Positions 44,535 through 56,371 of a DNA stretch of 60,098 bases are shown in pieces; the stretch's first letter is position 1; the number at the start of each line of letters is the position of its first letter. The stretch is from NCBI GenBank assembly GCA_022560025.1, contig JAFISE010000172.1, positions 1-60,098 on the forward strand. Reading direction: 5' to 3'. The translations under genes and the position numbers were made by a program. Below the pieces are notes generated by a model. It was not told the origin of the DNA and did no database searches. It saw only the letters and a program-made list of their open reading frames with translations. The stretch is from Stagonosporopsis chrysanthemi (Eukaryota; Ascomycota; Dothideomycetes; Pleosporales; Didymellaceae).

Positions 44535-45850
44535 TACAGTGTTGAGGTGTTGTTGAGGAGGTGCTTTTTGCAGAAGTGCAGTGATTGAAGGAAACGAGAT
44601 ATCAGTCAAGGCGGCAAGGTAGGTGTAATAAGTCGAAAAGACGTCGCTTTGTAGTGGTTTTTTTAAGGCATCCAGCCAGATGTAAGCTCAGAGGAACAGT
44701 ACATCGAATGCAGATAAATGCACCCACACCGTGGTTCTGATTTCGCAAGATTGACACTGCAAGTCGACGGTTCAAGACTATGCAGTCCGCCGGTCAAGCA
44801 ATTATATGTTGTGGTATAGTCGATGGCCAATACAGCAGTTGCATGGGCTTTGTTCGAGCACTGATGGTAAGATTACACACATCGTGATTGGATACCGCAG
44901 TGCTGCGTTGCATACAATCTTGGCTTGGTAAATGTGAAGGACCGACTTCCGGGCTCACTTTTTGGCCCGAGAAACATGACAAGAACTCTGACAATGCAAT
45001 GAGAACGGCGTAGACCTTTGACCGGTACGGTACACCGCAAGGCTGGAGGCGGTCTGTCAAGCAGCGTCGTCAGCTTATTGTGCCACAGCAAGATCTACGA
45101 GACAGGGCTGAGGGGCGCTACAGACGTGCATAGCTTCCGAGTGCTAGAATTCAGGGCCATTGTTTGTCTCTCAATAGTGCGTGGTCGGCGGGTGCACAAC
45201 AAAGGTCGGTGTAGGCGAGTCTTGTGCGACCCAGCAGAGCCGCGCACGTAAGCTATGACATAGGTGTGTAAGTAAGCGAACGGGTGGGCCACGTCCGTAC
45301 GCAACCATACGAGATTGCATTCTGTGGTTTGTGTGATGCGAGCATGTAGATGGCGGGCCCAAGTCAGAGGTGAGCTTGTTTAGTGTGCCAAGGGTAGTCA
45401 AGTTTGGTAGGAACGGTCAAGGCTGCAGGTACAATCACCAGGCTTGGATCTGAACACGATCTTATTGTTGTTTCAAGGCCGCACTGATACCACGGACGGT
45501 TGCTTTGATGGCGTGAAGTTGTGAACGCACTTCCCTGACGCAGTCTGCAAGATGTGCAGGTGACATTGAGCGCGGGCAGGCGCTGCCGAGATGAAAGACA
45601 TAGCGGTGACGGTCGTGTCACCATGCTCGCAAGCCAATTCTGGCTCCGTCTATGCATTCCGCCTAGGCTGCGCCCGGTGGTGCACGTCAAGGGAGCGTGA
45701 AGGTGTACCATGGCCTCGTCCTCTGCCCTCGAGGCGGGGAAGGTGTCGGTGCCACTGCGCATGCCGCGTGAGTAGGATGCGCGGTAGACACACAGCACCA
45801 TATGTGCGGGATACTAGATTTGCGCGTCGGTAGCGGTCGAGAACCGCCTT
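44535..45850. other. intergenic, no gene supported
   Basis: About 1.3 kb between the Myb promoter and the 3' end of the rRNA-processing gene. ORFs up to 145 codons on the minus strand (45364-45801) have no features. Confidence 0.45.
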
Positions 45851-46505
45851 TCACGACTTGCCCATCAGCCTCTGTGCTTTTTCCAGCAGAACCTTGCTCT
45901 CTCGCCCTAGCTTTCTGTGCCCGTTGGGCCCCCCTCTAGCCTTGGCCATGGCTTTCCTGAAGCGCTCACGCTCGGCAATCTTCTTCGTGCGTTCTCTGTC
46001 CCCGTTCTCCCTCGCCTTCTGCCGTGCCTCTGCTTGCTCCTGCTTCTTGCGCGCAATTTCAGCCTCCTTCTCGAAGGGCTGCGGACGTGCCCGTCTCTGG
46101 CGGCGCTCGAACTTTGGTGTCTCCTTCTCAGGCTCCCCAAGCATCTTCACTCGTTCGGGGTGAGGTTCGAGTGTGGGTTCTGGCGCTGGTTCGGCGGGCG
46201 CATTGTCCTCCGGGTTGGCTTCAGCTTCGCGGTCGTAGACTGATTTGCGCGGCGCATCCTCTGCCCCCTCCTCGCGTGCCTTGAGTTTTGCATACTGCTT
46301 CTTGAGCTTCGCCTTGTAGATGACGTCCTCCTTGATCTTCTGGACTGCAAGCTGTCAATACCAATCAAATTGAAGGCAACTAGACAAACTCACCTTTGCG
46401 CCTGTGGACGCCATCGGGCAGGTTGGCGGGCCCGATCTGGAAGCCCTTCTTCTGCTTCTTCACCGGCTTGCTTGATTCGCCGTCATGCGCGCGTTTCTCT
46501 GCCAT
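45851..46505 (-). CDS. rRNA-processing protein, Fyv7-like
   Basis: Small nucleolar-type protein expected to act in small-subunit rRNA maturation. Two exons, 46394-46505 and 45851-46344, with a 49-nt intron; 201 aa. The start (MAEKRAHDGE) leads to the family segment GPANLPDGVHRRK-VQKIKEDVIYKAK, then a variable acidic/proline linker, then a long Lys/Arg/Glu/Ala-rich helix (EKEAEIARKKQEQAEARQ) that is probably a coiled coil, ending in RKLGRESKVLLEKAQRLMGKS. Composition and length fit fungal Fyv7/rRNA_processing proteins. It is divergent from the Atos-type gene with about 620 bp between the starts. Confidence 0.82.
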
Positions 46506-47129
46506 GCTTGCGAGTTTGGTGTTTTATTCAATCCTACACAGTGCTCAAAGACGGCGCGCGCGGATTTCTTTAAGTCTTGGCACTACAATCGATAAGACAC
46601 GACCAAGAGCCGCTCAGTAGTGGAGACGACGCCTGCCTTGTGCACCGAGCGTTTCGCAGCGGGAGTGTCCAGTCTTGCAGAGAGGGGAAGCTGAGGCCGT
46701 TCTTCGTCGTGTGACCTTCCCGCAGCAGCCAGACCGCCGGCCAAAACCGGTCTGGCCGCAGCTCCGCTCTCTATCAGCGCCCGATAAGACTCATCATCGC
46801 AGCCGAGCTCGCCTTTGTCAAGCATCACAGCGCGTCATCCTTCAAGACCCTGCCGCCCTCACCTCCGCACCTGGCGCGTAGAGATCCACAGCGTTTCGTC
46901 TCGACGTCTGGCCGCGAGTGCACGGTGAGGCGGCCCTGGAGCCAGCGCATCCTTCGAATTGAGTTTTCTTGTCATTCGCCGGGCCAGCAGGTGCTCCAAC
47001 CGCTTGATCCTGCCCTGCCATCTCAGTGCTCCATTTCGTCACGCTCGTCACACTTCGCTGCCTCAGTTCTTGTTGAAACTTTGTCTACCACCGTACCTAT
47101 GTTGTCTTTAGCCATAAGTTGTTTGAGAC
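46506..47129. other. divergent promoter region
   Basis: About 620 bp shared between the rRNA-processing gene (-) and the Atos-type gene (+). No further ORF supported. Confidence 0.5.
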
Positions 47130-49596
47130 ATGCCGATATTTCATGATCCTGAAGACGGTCCGCCCTGGCGGACTGCATCACGCCAGATGTCGTCAGCTGA
47201 ACCTCCACAAGAAGTAGCGGCAAAACTCGACGACGGAGTGACACCCATGGGCGGCTTCTCTCTGACGGGCATGAGCGGGTTTTTCGGGACTGACGAGCCA
47301 GTGAGCCATGATATACGGCCGAGTTCGCGAGATCGCAACGGCTTGATTGAGCGCATCAAACGAGTGAAGAGTCCTTTGTGGCAGTTTCGCCAGGACGTGA
47401 GTAAATCTTACGCTCCGTAGGCCTTTAGTCGCGGTCACAAGAGGCTCATATCTGTGTCGTTGAAGCTGACTGTGACCCCAGAGCGCAACTCGTCACGACT
47501 GCGGTCCTGAAACTTCACGACCGTCTTCTCGAGATCGCCCAAAGTCGCCCACCAGCCCCCCTAGCGAGCTCCAAGTGCCAGGTACAGCGACGCCCGACTT
47601 ACTCTCCCATCATCAATCTGCGGGCTTGGAAATTGCACGACCTCGGTCAGCTCTACACTCTGGAGACTTCCGCGAGCCGGAGGGAGGCTCAGGAGCAGGC
47701 AACGCACCCTCGTCTGGGTTCTTAGCAACATCGCCTGTCGTACCATGGAACCGCTCATTCCCTGCGGCGGCTGTACCCGTCTCTCAGAATACTGCTCGCT
47801 ACGCCTTCAATAATGCGCTCAGCTACGACCCTCCGCCAGTGTCGCGCGCTCGGGCGATCTCGCAGTCGCCGTCGATTTCATTCACATTCATGCCACCTAC
47901 AAGCCCGCTGGTGCAACAGCTCAACAACCCTGATCTGGACTTCACGTCACGGTCAAGCTCAAGGCAGAGTTCGAGGAGCCCAGATCGTAGTAATCGGCGT
48001 CACACCTTCTCACCTGACTCTTTCCATCAATACCAGACGACGCAAATGGCGAGATCCGCGACTGGCACCCCGGCAGCACGACATCTGCGACGTAATGGGG
48101 CTGCTCCATATCAGGCGCATCAACCCCGGCGGTCTGTGACCTCTGTTAGTCAGTTCGAACCCCACTCCAGCCCGCAGACGCCATCTGCGGCTCGTAGGCC
48201 TTCTATATCCGATGCGTCTCCCTTGCAACACGCGCCTATGGTAGGATCGTATGAGGAGTCGATACTTCGTGGCCGAATGTCCACCACGCCTTCGAGACCT
48301 TTGGATTTCGTCGCCAAGATTGGCGTGCTTGGACGAGGACAATGCAAGTCGAGCCTGAAATGCCCACCACACGTGACAGTACCGTTTCCCGCAGTTTTCT
48401 ATAGCTACAACTCTGGAAACGGCAAAATCTCTGACAACGAACCAAGTCCTTATGTCGGTCTGATAGATTTGGAGCACACGCTGGCACCACCAGCAGAGAA
48501 CCACGATTCCAGTAAGCGCAAACGGCGCCCGACGACTGATCAGGAGAATCTTGACTTTCGCCTGCAATTCGATGAAGACCATCCTGGCGAAACTGAGATC
48601 ATCGAGCTGCGACGAAAGGAGAAGAAGAAGCGCAGACCGGCTTCACCTAAAGCGCCACCAGGAGGCTGCTACCGCATCCCGGCCGAAGGACAGCTACAGA
48701 TCGTACTCAAAAATCCGAACAGAACTGCTGTCAAGCTATTCCTTGTACCATACGATGTGTCGGACATGGAACCCGGTCAGAAGACGTTCGTCCGTCAGCG
48801 CAGCTATTCCGCTGGACCTATCATCGACATGCCTTTGACATCGCGAAAAAATTACGGAACGGATCGACCAGAAGCTGCACTCAGCAACTCAGACGATCCC
48901 AGGGACCGACCCATCTTGCGATACCTGATTCACTTACATATATGCTGCACTGGGAAGGGCCGCTACTACCTGTACAAAAGTATTCGAGTGGTTTTTGCCA
49001 ATCGAGTGCCGGACGGGAAGGAGAAGCTGCGCAACGAGATCCAACAGCCCGAGCCAAAATATAGTACGTACAAGCCGTCACGGGACTCAATTGTACAGAC
49101 GGCGCCGTCACCGAGCGTATCATCTGCCCGTCAGCGTCAGAGCGCAGCCTGGCCACTCTCTCGGTCTCAACAGATGTACGACCAGATGGACGGCCTTCCG
49201 CAAAACCCCCAACTACCTCCACCTGCCGTGCGCTTTACGGGCAGTCCATTCAGCACATCCATGTCTGGAGAGTACGGATCGGACATCCCACTCGTGCAAC
49301 CCATACCTTTCAATCTCACTCGTCTGGCTGCTATCGAATCGCGTCCTGTATCTCGCGAGCGCATGGATGTTGACCCAAAGAGCCCCTTCAGATCACCACT
49401 AGCATCGCCCCCACCAGGTCTTGGGAACCCGATTATTCACCAAGAAGCGACTTTTGAGAAACTCAACAAGGGCGACGTCGGGTATGGTGGCAACGCCTTC
49501 TCGCCACTTGGAAGTCCAGCATCGCCGCCCGCCGCTGGCCTTCTAGCCCAGCGGCTGCGGGGACTCGAGGTGCAACCCGAAGATGAAGCAGACTGA
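47130..49596 (+). CDS. Atos/FAM214-type protein (meiotic chromosome segregation domain)
   Basis: Two exons, 47130-47396 and 47482-49596, with an 85-nt intron (GTGAGT, branch GCTGAC, acceptor CCCCAG) joining in phase 0; about 793 aa. After a long Ser/Pro-rich region, residues about 360-420 hold the Atos domain (SYEESILRGRMS, IGVLGRGQCKSSLKCP, PFPAVFYSY). A charged linker follows, then GGCYRIPAEGQLQIVLKNPN and the C-terminal domain RYLIHLHICCTGKGRYYLYK, which is the fungal 'chromosome segregation during meiosis' segment found in animal FAM214 proteins too. The last 200 residues are low complexity. Animal Atos is a transcriptional regulator and the fission yeast relative is meiosis-induced; the role here is inference. 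Confidence 0.87.
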
Positions 49597-50152
49597 CCGT
49601 GTGTCTTCCAGACTTTCTTGTTCCTGTTTCCCATTTATTCCTCCACTCATCATTTTCGCATGAACTATACAATACCCCTGGCTCCCGCCACCGCCTGTCC
49701 ATACTTTTTCGGCGTTATAGAGTGCGCTGCCTGTCATGGGCTATACAGTCATGCGTTTTGTGTCTTATTGTACATAGGTTTGGATACGTATTTGTGAATA
49801 TGACCTGTTGCCGCAGTCTTGTGTCACCGGATGACCTCTCCTGAGGTCACCCGCAGAAGGCAGCAAAAGTAGAGGGCCTCCCTTGCTTCAAGCTACCATT
49901 ACCTTATTCCACAATTTACAGTCCACGACATCCAAAAACTCCAAATCGTGTCCAAACTGCACGGCGGCGCAATTTGTGCAAATCGCTTGAACTAGACCGC
50001 GAACCTTTCAGCCGCCCACACGGGAACTAGACGTTAGCCTTCACACTACGCCACTATCAGACATCTCATCTCCTCTCCGACTCCAACCTTGAATCGCGCA
50101 ATCGCTGCTCCTTCAAAAATCATCTGTCCTGCGCGGCGTCGCAGCGTCCTCC
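49597..50152. other. intergenic
   Basis: About 555 bp with the 3' end of the Atos-type gene and the promoter of the SLATT gene. A tRNA-like stretch near 49990-50060 does not fold properly and is not called. Confidence 0.5.
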
Positions 50153-51271
50153 ATGTCGCCCACCGAGCGCACGCCTCTGCTGGGCGGGAACCCCCTGCCG
50201 TTTCTGAACTCCGACTTCATCGGCAATGGCAGCAACCGCAAACAAGATGTCCACAAGCAGTTCTGCCTGCTTGTTGGCGTGCCGCCCTCTGACAATCCGG
50301 TGGACACGCCCAAGCCGGCGAACTTCAAGAGAACGCTGTACGGCCGTGCGGTGTATGCTCGCAATGCGCAGAACACGACGTATCTCATCACCGCAGCGCT
50401 GTCAAACACTCTGCTCCTGACGCAGGTGGTGCTGGGCGCTGCACTGACGGGACTGGGCGCGAGCGAGTCCTCGCACGTCCTCATCACTGTTTTCGGCGCA
50501 CTGAACACGATCATCGCGGGCCTTGTCGCGTATCTCAAGAGCAGGGGCCAGCCGATGCGCGCACGGATGTACAGAGACGATCTGGACCGCGTGGTGGATG
50601 AGATGGAGAACAGCGAGGTGATGTGGTTGGGGATCCAGCAGGGCGTGCACGGGTACGACGAGATAGCCATTGACGACAGCGTGAGCGTGCGGAGCGAGGT
50701 GGCGCGGTTGACGAGGTTGCTGGACAAGGCTGTGCGGAGCAATACCATGAATGACCGTGAGTTCCTCACTACAAATGGTCTGGCTTATCTAACGTGTCCA
50801 GCCGATATGTATATGAACGCTGTTGGCGAAGGTGCAAACGCCGCTCTGCGCGCCCGTCCACAGCAACCACAGGTCATCGCTGCTCCTGAGTCGTCTCCAA
50901 GCGCCAATGGCAACACGTCTGCACCCGCGAACAGCGTCGCCCCTTCTCCGCCAGAAGATCCAGATGCCAGCCCTGCGACGGCGCCTCCAAAGCCAAAGAG
51001 TCCGCCCCCGGAGCTGGCAGATCCTGAACCTGCCAAGCCCGAGCCTGTGAAGAGCACTGCTCCTGTGCCTGCGCCTGCTCTGTCGCCTGTCGTTGCTGTA
51101 GAGCAGCCACCGAAGGACGCCGTTGCTGCGCCGGTAGAAAGCGCTCCGGGTGCGGGTGCTGACGGGACGTCCGTGGGTGAGGAGTCCGATGCAGGTGGTG
51201 CAGACGGTGAGGCCAGCTCGAGTGAAGATGGGGCCACGAAGAAAGGCGAAGAAGGTCTCGAAGGAGTGTGA
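50153..51271 (+). CDS. SLATT-fungal domain two-TM membrane protein
   Basis: Two exons, 50153-50756 and 50802-51271, with a 45-nt intron (GTGAGT, branch TCTAAC, acceptor TCCAG) that is stop-free and a multiple of three; 357 aa after removal. Residues about 35-170 form the SLATT-fungal domain: a short amphipathic lead-in, two membrane helices (about 75-98 LITAALSNTLLLTQVVLGAA and 105-125 VLITVFGALNTIIAGLVAYL), and the conserved LKSRGQPMRARMYRDDLDRV block. The C-terminal 150 residues are Pro/Ala/Glu-rich and disordered. Bacterial SLATT proteins act as pore-forming effectors with nucleotide-sensing partners; what the fungal family does is unknown and no sensor gene adjoins. Confidence 0.88.
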   Translation: MSPTERTPLLGGNPLPFLNSDFIGNGSNRKQDVHKQFCLLVGVPPSDNPVDTPKPANFKRTLYGRAVYARNAQNTTYLITAALSNTLLLTQVVLGAALTGLGASESSHVLITVFGALNTIIAGLVAYLKSRGQPMRARMYRDDLDRVVDEMENSEVMWLGIQQGVHGYDEIAIDDSVSVRSEVARLTRLLDKAVRSNTMNDREFLTTNGLAYLTCPADMYMNAVGEGANAALRARPQQPQVIAAPESSPSANGNTSAPANSVAPSPPEDPDASPATAPPKPKSPPPELADPEPAKPEPVKSTAPVPAPALSPVVAVEQPPKDAVAAPVESAPGAGADGTSVGEESDAGGADGEASSSEDGATKKGEEGLEGV

Positions 51272-51708
51272 GGGAGACATAATTTGCAGCGTTCAAGCGA
51301 CGAGTGTTGTGTCATGTTTACGCGTAACGAGAGCCATGTTCTACGTCTAATGTGAGTGCTTATCGAGCAGTGAATGAGATTGTTCCGGCTGCACATTCAC
51401 GCCCGCTGGAACATCTCCGCATACACGGCGTCGAGATCCTTCCCTTGATCGGAAAATCCAACCCGAAATAGTCGACAAAGGTCACACGAACAGAACAAGG
51501 ACCCCGCGTCACCACCCCGCGCAAGGGTGTTGTGTCCCCACGCCAGGGGAGTCGTCCTTCACCTCACCTCACCTCACCGTCGCCGTTTGCAGCCTGCTCC
51601 ACAATTCCTCCAGCTCAATAATACACCCTGTTTTCCCATCTCCCTGTTCCCCTCCGCTCACTACTCTCCCACAGCACCCACTCGACCACCACCACCACCA
51701 CCACCACA
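51272..51708. other. intergenic
   Basis: About 440 bp; the last 90 bp are pyrimidine-rich with CCTCACCTCACCTCACC and (CCA)n runs leading into the next ATG, consistent with a 5' UTR. Confidence 0.5.
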
Positions 51709-52603
51709 ATGACGCCTCCCACCCCCAACCCCTTCTTCCTCTTCATCCTCATCGCCACCCTCCTCAGCACTCTAGCCGCCGCCCTCCCCCTCCCCACCGC
51801 ACTCACCACAACCACAACCACACTCCACGTCCCCGTCCCCGCGGCGTGGCTCCTGCAGCCCGTACTGGACACGATCGAAGTCGAAGTCGACGTCGCGCCT
51901 CCAGCCAATGCGGCGCGTGCCGTGCAGGCAACGGAGGGTCCACGCGAGAGGGGCATGGTGCCTGCCGCCTTGTCTTTCACTCCTCGAGGCGCTGTTGGCG
52001 ACGGCACTGTCCCCAACGAGGGCACCGCCACCTCCAACAGCTCCTCCACCTCCACCACCACCCCCGACAGCTCCTCCACCGCACACCCAGACAACGACAG
52101 CCCGCACGACGCCCGCGCCGCAACCCTCTTCAAGGCCCCCCGCCTGCGCGGCTCCTCCACCTTCCTCCCCGCCAGCACCTGGTGCACGGACCTGCGCAAC
52201 GTCTTCGGCGGGTTCGACGGGGGCGCGGTGCGCAGTCTGAGCGTGGAGAAGGGGGTTGTGTGTCGGTTCTACCAGTGAGTAGTTTTGTTGTTTCTGTGTG
52301 ATTTTTTTTCCTCGCTCTCTATCGTGTATGTTTTTCGCGGTGGGGTCGTTTGTGGGGATGGTATTATATGGGGGAGGCGTATGCGGATGCGCGGGGAGAG
52401 GGGATGAGGAGATGGACCTGGAGATGGACCTGGAGGTGAAGGGATTTGAGCTAACGCACAACAGGGAAGAAGGTTGCGCGCTCGCGGACTTCACGGGCGG
52501 CGGGGCGGTGCTGGAAGTTGGGTCCAAGGAGAGGGAGGACAAGCGGCGGTGGTTGGGGAGTTGGGACGGGAAGATTGCGAGTGCGCTGTGTCAGCGTCTC
52601 TGA
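51709..52603 (+). CDS. small secreted Thr/Ser-rich protein with four cysteines
   Basis: Two exons, 51709-52274 and 52465-52603, with a 190-nt intron; 234 aa. The N-terminus is a signal peptide (FFLFILIATLLSTLAAALPL). The middle is Thr/Ser/Pro-rich (NSSSTSTTTPDSSS), probably O-glycosylated. The C-terminal about 75 residues form a compact region with four Cys: STWCTDL, VVCRFYQ, GCALAD and ALCQRL, enough for two disulfides. No family recognised; small secreted cysteine proteins of this kind include candidate effectors. The intron is long for this genome, but the join restores the last two Cys, supporting it. Very high third-position C. Confidence 0.78.
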
Positions 52604-53025
52604 GATATGGGTGCTCAAAAAGCGGGGCGTAAATGGCAAGAGGGAGCAAGGCTCTTCAGTCGGGCGAACGCGATATGAGGTGGCGCGGTGCTTCCACTCT
52701 CTGGGAGCTTGAGCACAATGGGATTGTTCTGGAACTCTGCCGTTTGAATGAACATCTGTGTCTTTCTGTTTGACTTGCAAGACGTGCGCACTACCGCACT
52801 ACCTGTGACAGATCAAGGCATGTGTACCATGGCGCCAACAAGCGTACCACGCACTAGCAGACTAGAGTTTGGCCCCTCCCAGCAAGATGCTTTCCAAACT
52901 GTCCCACCTCATGGGCATAGCAAATCTGCAGCTGCTACTGCTAGTCAGCTCTAGGAGGGATGGTGCACGAGTTTTGCAGGGCATCGGCAATATTGTATTG
53001 AAGAAGCGTCTACCTTGTTTCCAAC
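52604..53025. other. intergenic between convergent genes
   Basis: About 420 bp between the stop codons of the secreted-protein gene (+) and the FHA gene (-). Nothing recognised. Confidence 0.5.
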
Positions 53026-53806
53026 TCACGGCTGACCAAAGGACAAGAGATGCTCTAACAAAGACGGGTATACCGCGAGAGTTCCGAGTGCGAAAAGGAC
53101 AACCGCTGTAGTACCTAGGATTGCGACAAACACGTCACGAAGGAACGAGCGCGTGGGCGTAGCGACGCGCGGCAACCGGGCAGGGGTAGATGATTCAGCC
53201 TCTGGGAACCCCTCGTCGTGCGACCCATAAGACGTCTTCTTCAAAATATCCGACGTATCAATCTCATTGAGAGCCTCATTTCCCGGCCGCTTGGGATTCG
53301 TTTGCGTTTGCCAGACTTGCTCGCAATATTCGTAGCTATGAGCTTCGAAGTTACCTGTATCAATCTAAGCTACAGATTGACAACTGTTAAGTGTTTCAAC
53401 ATACTGTCTGTTTCTTCTGGCTCAAGTCCAAACCGGATGTTGTCGCCTTTTGACAGCAGTGTTCGACTTCCGGTCTCGAGAGCTGTACCATTAAGGTATG
53501 TACCGTATGTCGAATGATCCACAATATAGACGTTTGGAAAGTCCTCATCGGAGCCAACTTTCAATGTAGCATGGCGTTTTGAGACTGTCTCGTTGTCGAT
53601 GTAGGCGTTGTCCTCCGCCGCGACGTTGGAAGTAGATGTCCGTCCGACCGGAATCGTCAACCCGGGCTTGGGAACGAAAGTACGAACGTCGTATGGATCT
53701 AAACCAGTTTTCTTCCTCAGCACTATGCAACTTACTGTAACGTCAGTATCTTGTCAAAGGTAAATGAGCGAGGGCAGGCACTACAACACTTACTGTAGGA
53801 TGACAT
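53026..53806 (-). CDS. tail-anchored FHA-domain protein
   Basis: Three exons: a 13-nt first coding exon 53794-53806 (ATG plus three codons and one base), 53405-53734 and 53026-53354, with introns of 59 and 50 nt; 223 aa. The FHA phosphothreonine-binding domain covers about residues 25-110: VGRTSTSNV, ETVSKRHATLKV (the SxRH signature), and VDHSTYGTYLNGT. A polar linker follows (NPKRPGNEALNEIDTSDIL), then one hydrophobic helix near the C-terminus (FVAILGTTAVVLFALGTLAV) with a short tail, as in tail-anchored ER or outer mitochondrial membrane proteins. It would tether a phospho-reader to a membrane. Specific partner unknown. Confidence 0.87.
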
Positions 53807-54814
53807 CGTGGGGAGAGTTGAAGGAGTGTCGGGCAATTTGAGGGATTTGTTACCGCAGTACTGCCACCAGAATTGCGTGACTAGCAACAAAAGAACTATG
53901 CCTTGAAGCTACCAGTATATTGCATTGCCCTTAGCCGACCTGGTGACCAATAGATGACTGAGCTGCTGCATGCACCATTTCGGGATGGGAGTCCACGGAG
54001 CGTTATATTCGATAGTGCAGAGCGCCGGTCCACAAACTCAACCAAAGGGAGTCACCGCCAAGCACATTTGAGGCTGCTCCACACGAATTCTGGGTGTTGT
54101 GTCCGGTGGCGTAATGAAAGGACCAGCTAATGCGAGTCGTGCATTGGGTCGCTCCACCTTTGAGCTTTCTCCTGTTGATTGGACCGCCCATCAATGAATG
54201 GTATCAAGCTTGTAGCAGAGCCTGTGCGGCATTCACTTGCGTGTCTGTTAAGATTCGACTGCATCCCTTCACTTACCCCTGCCAGTAACCAGTGTCAAGA
54301 TAGCATTAGTTACACATCGAAGTGTCAAAATCTTATCTTTATCCTCTTGAATTAAACCTGTTGAGCTTTACAAAGCCTAGAAGGCCACATATCTGCACAC
54401 GTATCTAAAGAAATATCTAGCGCCGGTAGCAATGCCTAAAACATTGTCCTAGAACGCTGCCTGTAGTGGGGCCTTATTTGAGCAAACCCTTGTGACATAG
54501 TTACAGAAAAGCCCGTACAAAAGCCTCAGTCGCTTACACAGCTATTAACATCGAGCGGCACGTGGATCCACCCGCAGAGTCCAGCAGAACTTATAGATTT
54601 TTAACCAGCCCCAATACAGCATCGACCGTAGCCGTCATTCTTACTGTTTCTCCGATAACAATTTGTTCTTCATTCAAGCCACAGTATCGGGATGCTAGGA
54701 TCAAGCACAATTTTGGAAAGTGTGGAGGTGGTTGGAAGCACTGGACACCATACGAAATCCAGTCGCAGCTCGTATGGACAACTGAGTAAGACTACCAATC
54801 AGCCTTAGGTTACA
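53807..54814. other. intergenic, may hold a 5' exon of the next gene
   Basis: About 1 kb. An open stretch at 54562-54785 precedes the next ORF and ends in a donor-like GTAAGA, but the space to the next frame would be an intron of only about 30 nt, so it is not called. Confidence 0.4.
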
Positions 54815-55455
54815 GCATCGAAGCAAAGGCTGACATTTCCCAAGACAATCCGATCGTCTTCTCGGATTCTGATGACGATGTCCAGGATGAGCACCACGAG
54901 GTCACTCCCGCGGCTCTCGGCAGAGTTTTGGAATCCTGCTGCGATGTTTCGAATCGTATCAAGACACAAGCGAAGGAAACGATTCTCAACTTTCACAAAA
55001 CCACCGCAGAGGTCTGTAGACAACTGCAGTATCTGGGCGTCAAAAACTACGGTAATGCAGTCAGCGAGCAGCTGAACGCAACCATCATGTCCACAGTCTT
55101 AGATCTGGTCGCGCTTCGCAAACGCCAACAATTCTCACAGCAGATCTGTGACATTCTCACGGACTACGGCTTTGTACCAATGCGTGACTCAATCTCTGGA
55201 TTTGATCTTGCAGTCGACTGCGAGTCGCGAGAAAAGCTGTCAGACGATATCAGCCGCCATCAAAACCGGCTGGACCTCCTGCATGTGCTCGAACGATCGC
55301 TGGACAGCGTTACTTCCACTAAGCGGAAGTTGATTGAGGAGATCGATGTGTTCATTCATCAAGTGCATGTTGGTGATCTAACACCAAGAGAGTGTATTAG
55401 TATTCATTGTTTGGACAAAGTGTTTAGGCTCAAAGCAGATTTGCAATCGCTCTAG
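54815..55455 (+). CDS. unknown helical protein, 5' end unresolved
   Basis: Open frame of about 213 codons from an acceptor-like GGTTACAG at 54814 to stop 55455. It begins with an acidic stretch (SDSDDDVQDEHHE) and continues with a long, mostly helical region with heptad-like spacing (VSNRIKTQAKETILNFHKTT), followed by a DDISRHQNRLDLLHVLERS helix. No Met start lies in good context at the front, so an upstream exon is likely. No family recognised; it looks like a coiled-coil nuclear or structural protein, which is a guess from composition. Confidence 0.5.
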
Positions 55456-56371
55456 CATGGTTTTAGTAGCTCTATAGATACGGTTCTACAGACAGGATAA
55501 TTAGAAAGTGTTTCGTTGCTCTAGTAGAAATGCGCCGGCCGGTATAGGTTTGTATCTTGACAACAACATATGCTTTCTACGCTGTGTGCTAACTATTGGC
55601 TGTTCTTGCGCATTACCAGTCTTGAGAAAATCGCGCTCGCACAAGAACTAATGTCAAGTCGGAAAATTTGCTAATGGTACCTGTGCACTTTCTTTTCGCC
55701 GTGGAAGAGAAGCAGGAGTCTCCAGCGACATCCAATCCAACGCAGCTACGCAACAACACTGACCCCTAATGCACAATACCTGATGTAGAAATTAAACTTA
55801 GCAGACAAATGATTACTTCATTAAACCCAAGGGGTAAAGGTAGTGACACACTATGAACCAAATAACATGTATATCCTGCTGTTCGGCAAGGAACGGCCAG
55901 CGCAATGACGAATGTTACTCCGCATGATACCCAAACTAAACAAGGCCTTCTCCCTTCAACACTATGGCTGAGAATACCCAAAAGGTATAAAACTGTGCTT
56001 TCTGGGCATCACTCGGGTACGGCTGAGGTGCAGTGCACTGCAGTCATGTCAACGGGAGAGCTCGACACAGGTTGCGCAACTGGCAAGACTCTACTTCAGT
56101 CCTAGATTCTAACTATTGATTTAAGCTGGGTCTAACGACCTGGAATTCATGTCGCATTGTCAAGGGTGCCATGGAAGGAAGGCAGTTGGACGGCGACTCC
56201 TCAGCTTGTGGTTCGAGCTCCCTGCGCAGAGAAGTCAACAGAGCCTGTCTTCGTCATGCACACTCCTTCAACCCATCCCTGTCGCTTCTTACTACCGTGG
56301 TTATCGTGAAAATCTGAACACACCGCTGCTTCCTTCTGCAGCGTAGCTGAGAAATCTAGCCCCTTCCTCTA
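55456..56371. other. intergenic, no gene supported
   Basis: About 900 bp with only short ORFs. Nothing recognised. Confidence 0.45.

Noticed and set aside
49985..50060. tRNA-like sequence on the minus strand (TGGCGTAGTG, GGTTCGCGG)
   Set aside because: A- and B-box words are present by chance. No T stem or acceptor stem of seven pairs can be formed.
54562..54814. Joining the ORF at 54562 to the helical protein through a GTAAGA...TTACAG intron
   Set aside because: The intron would be about 30 nt, well below the 45-nt minimum seen elsewhere here, and the upstream ORF has no ATG start.
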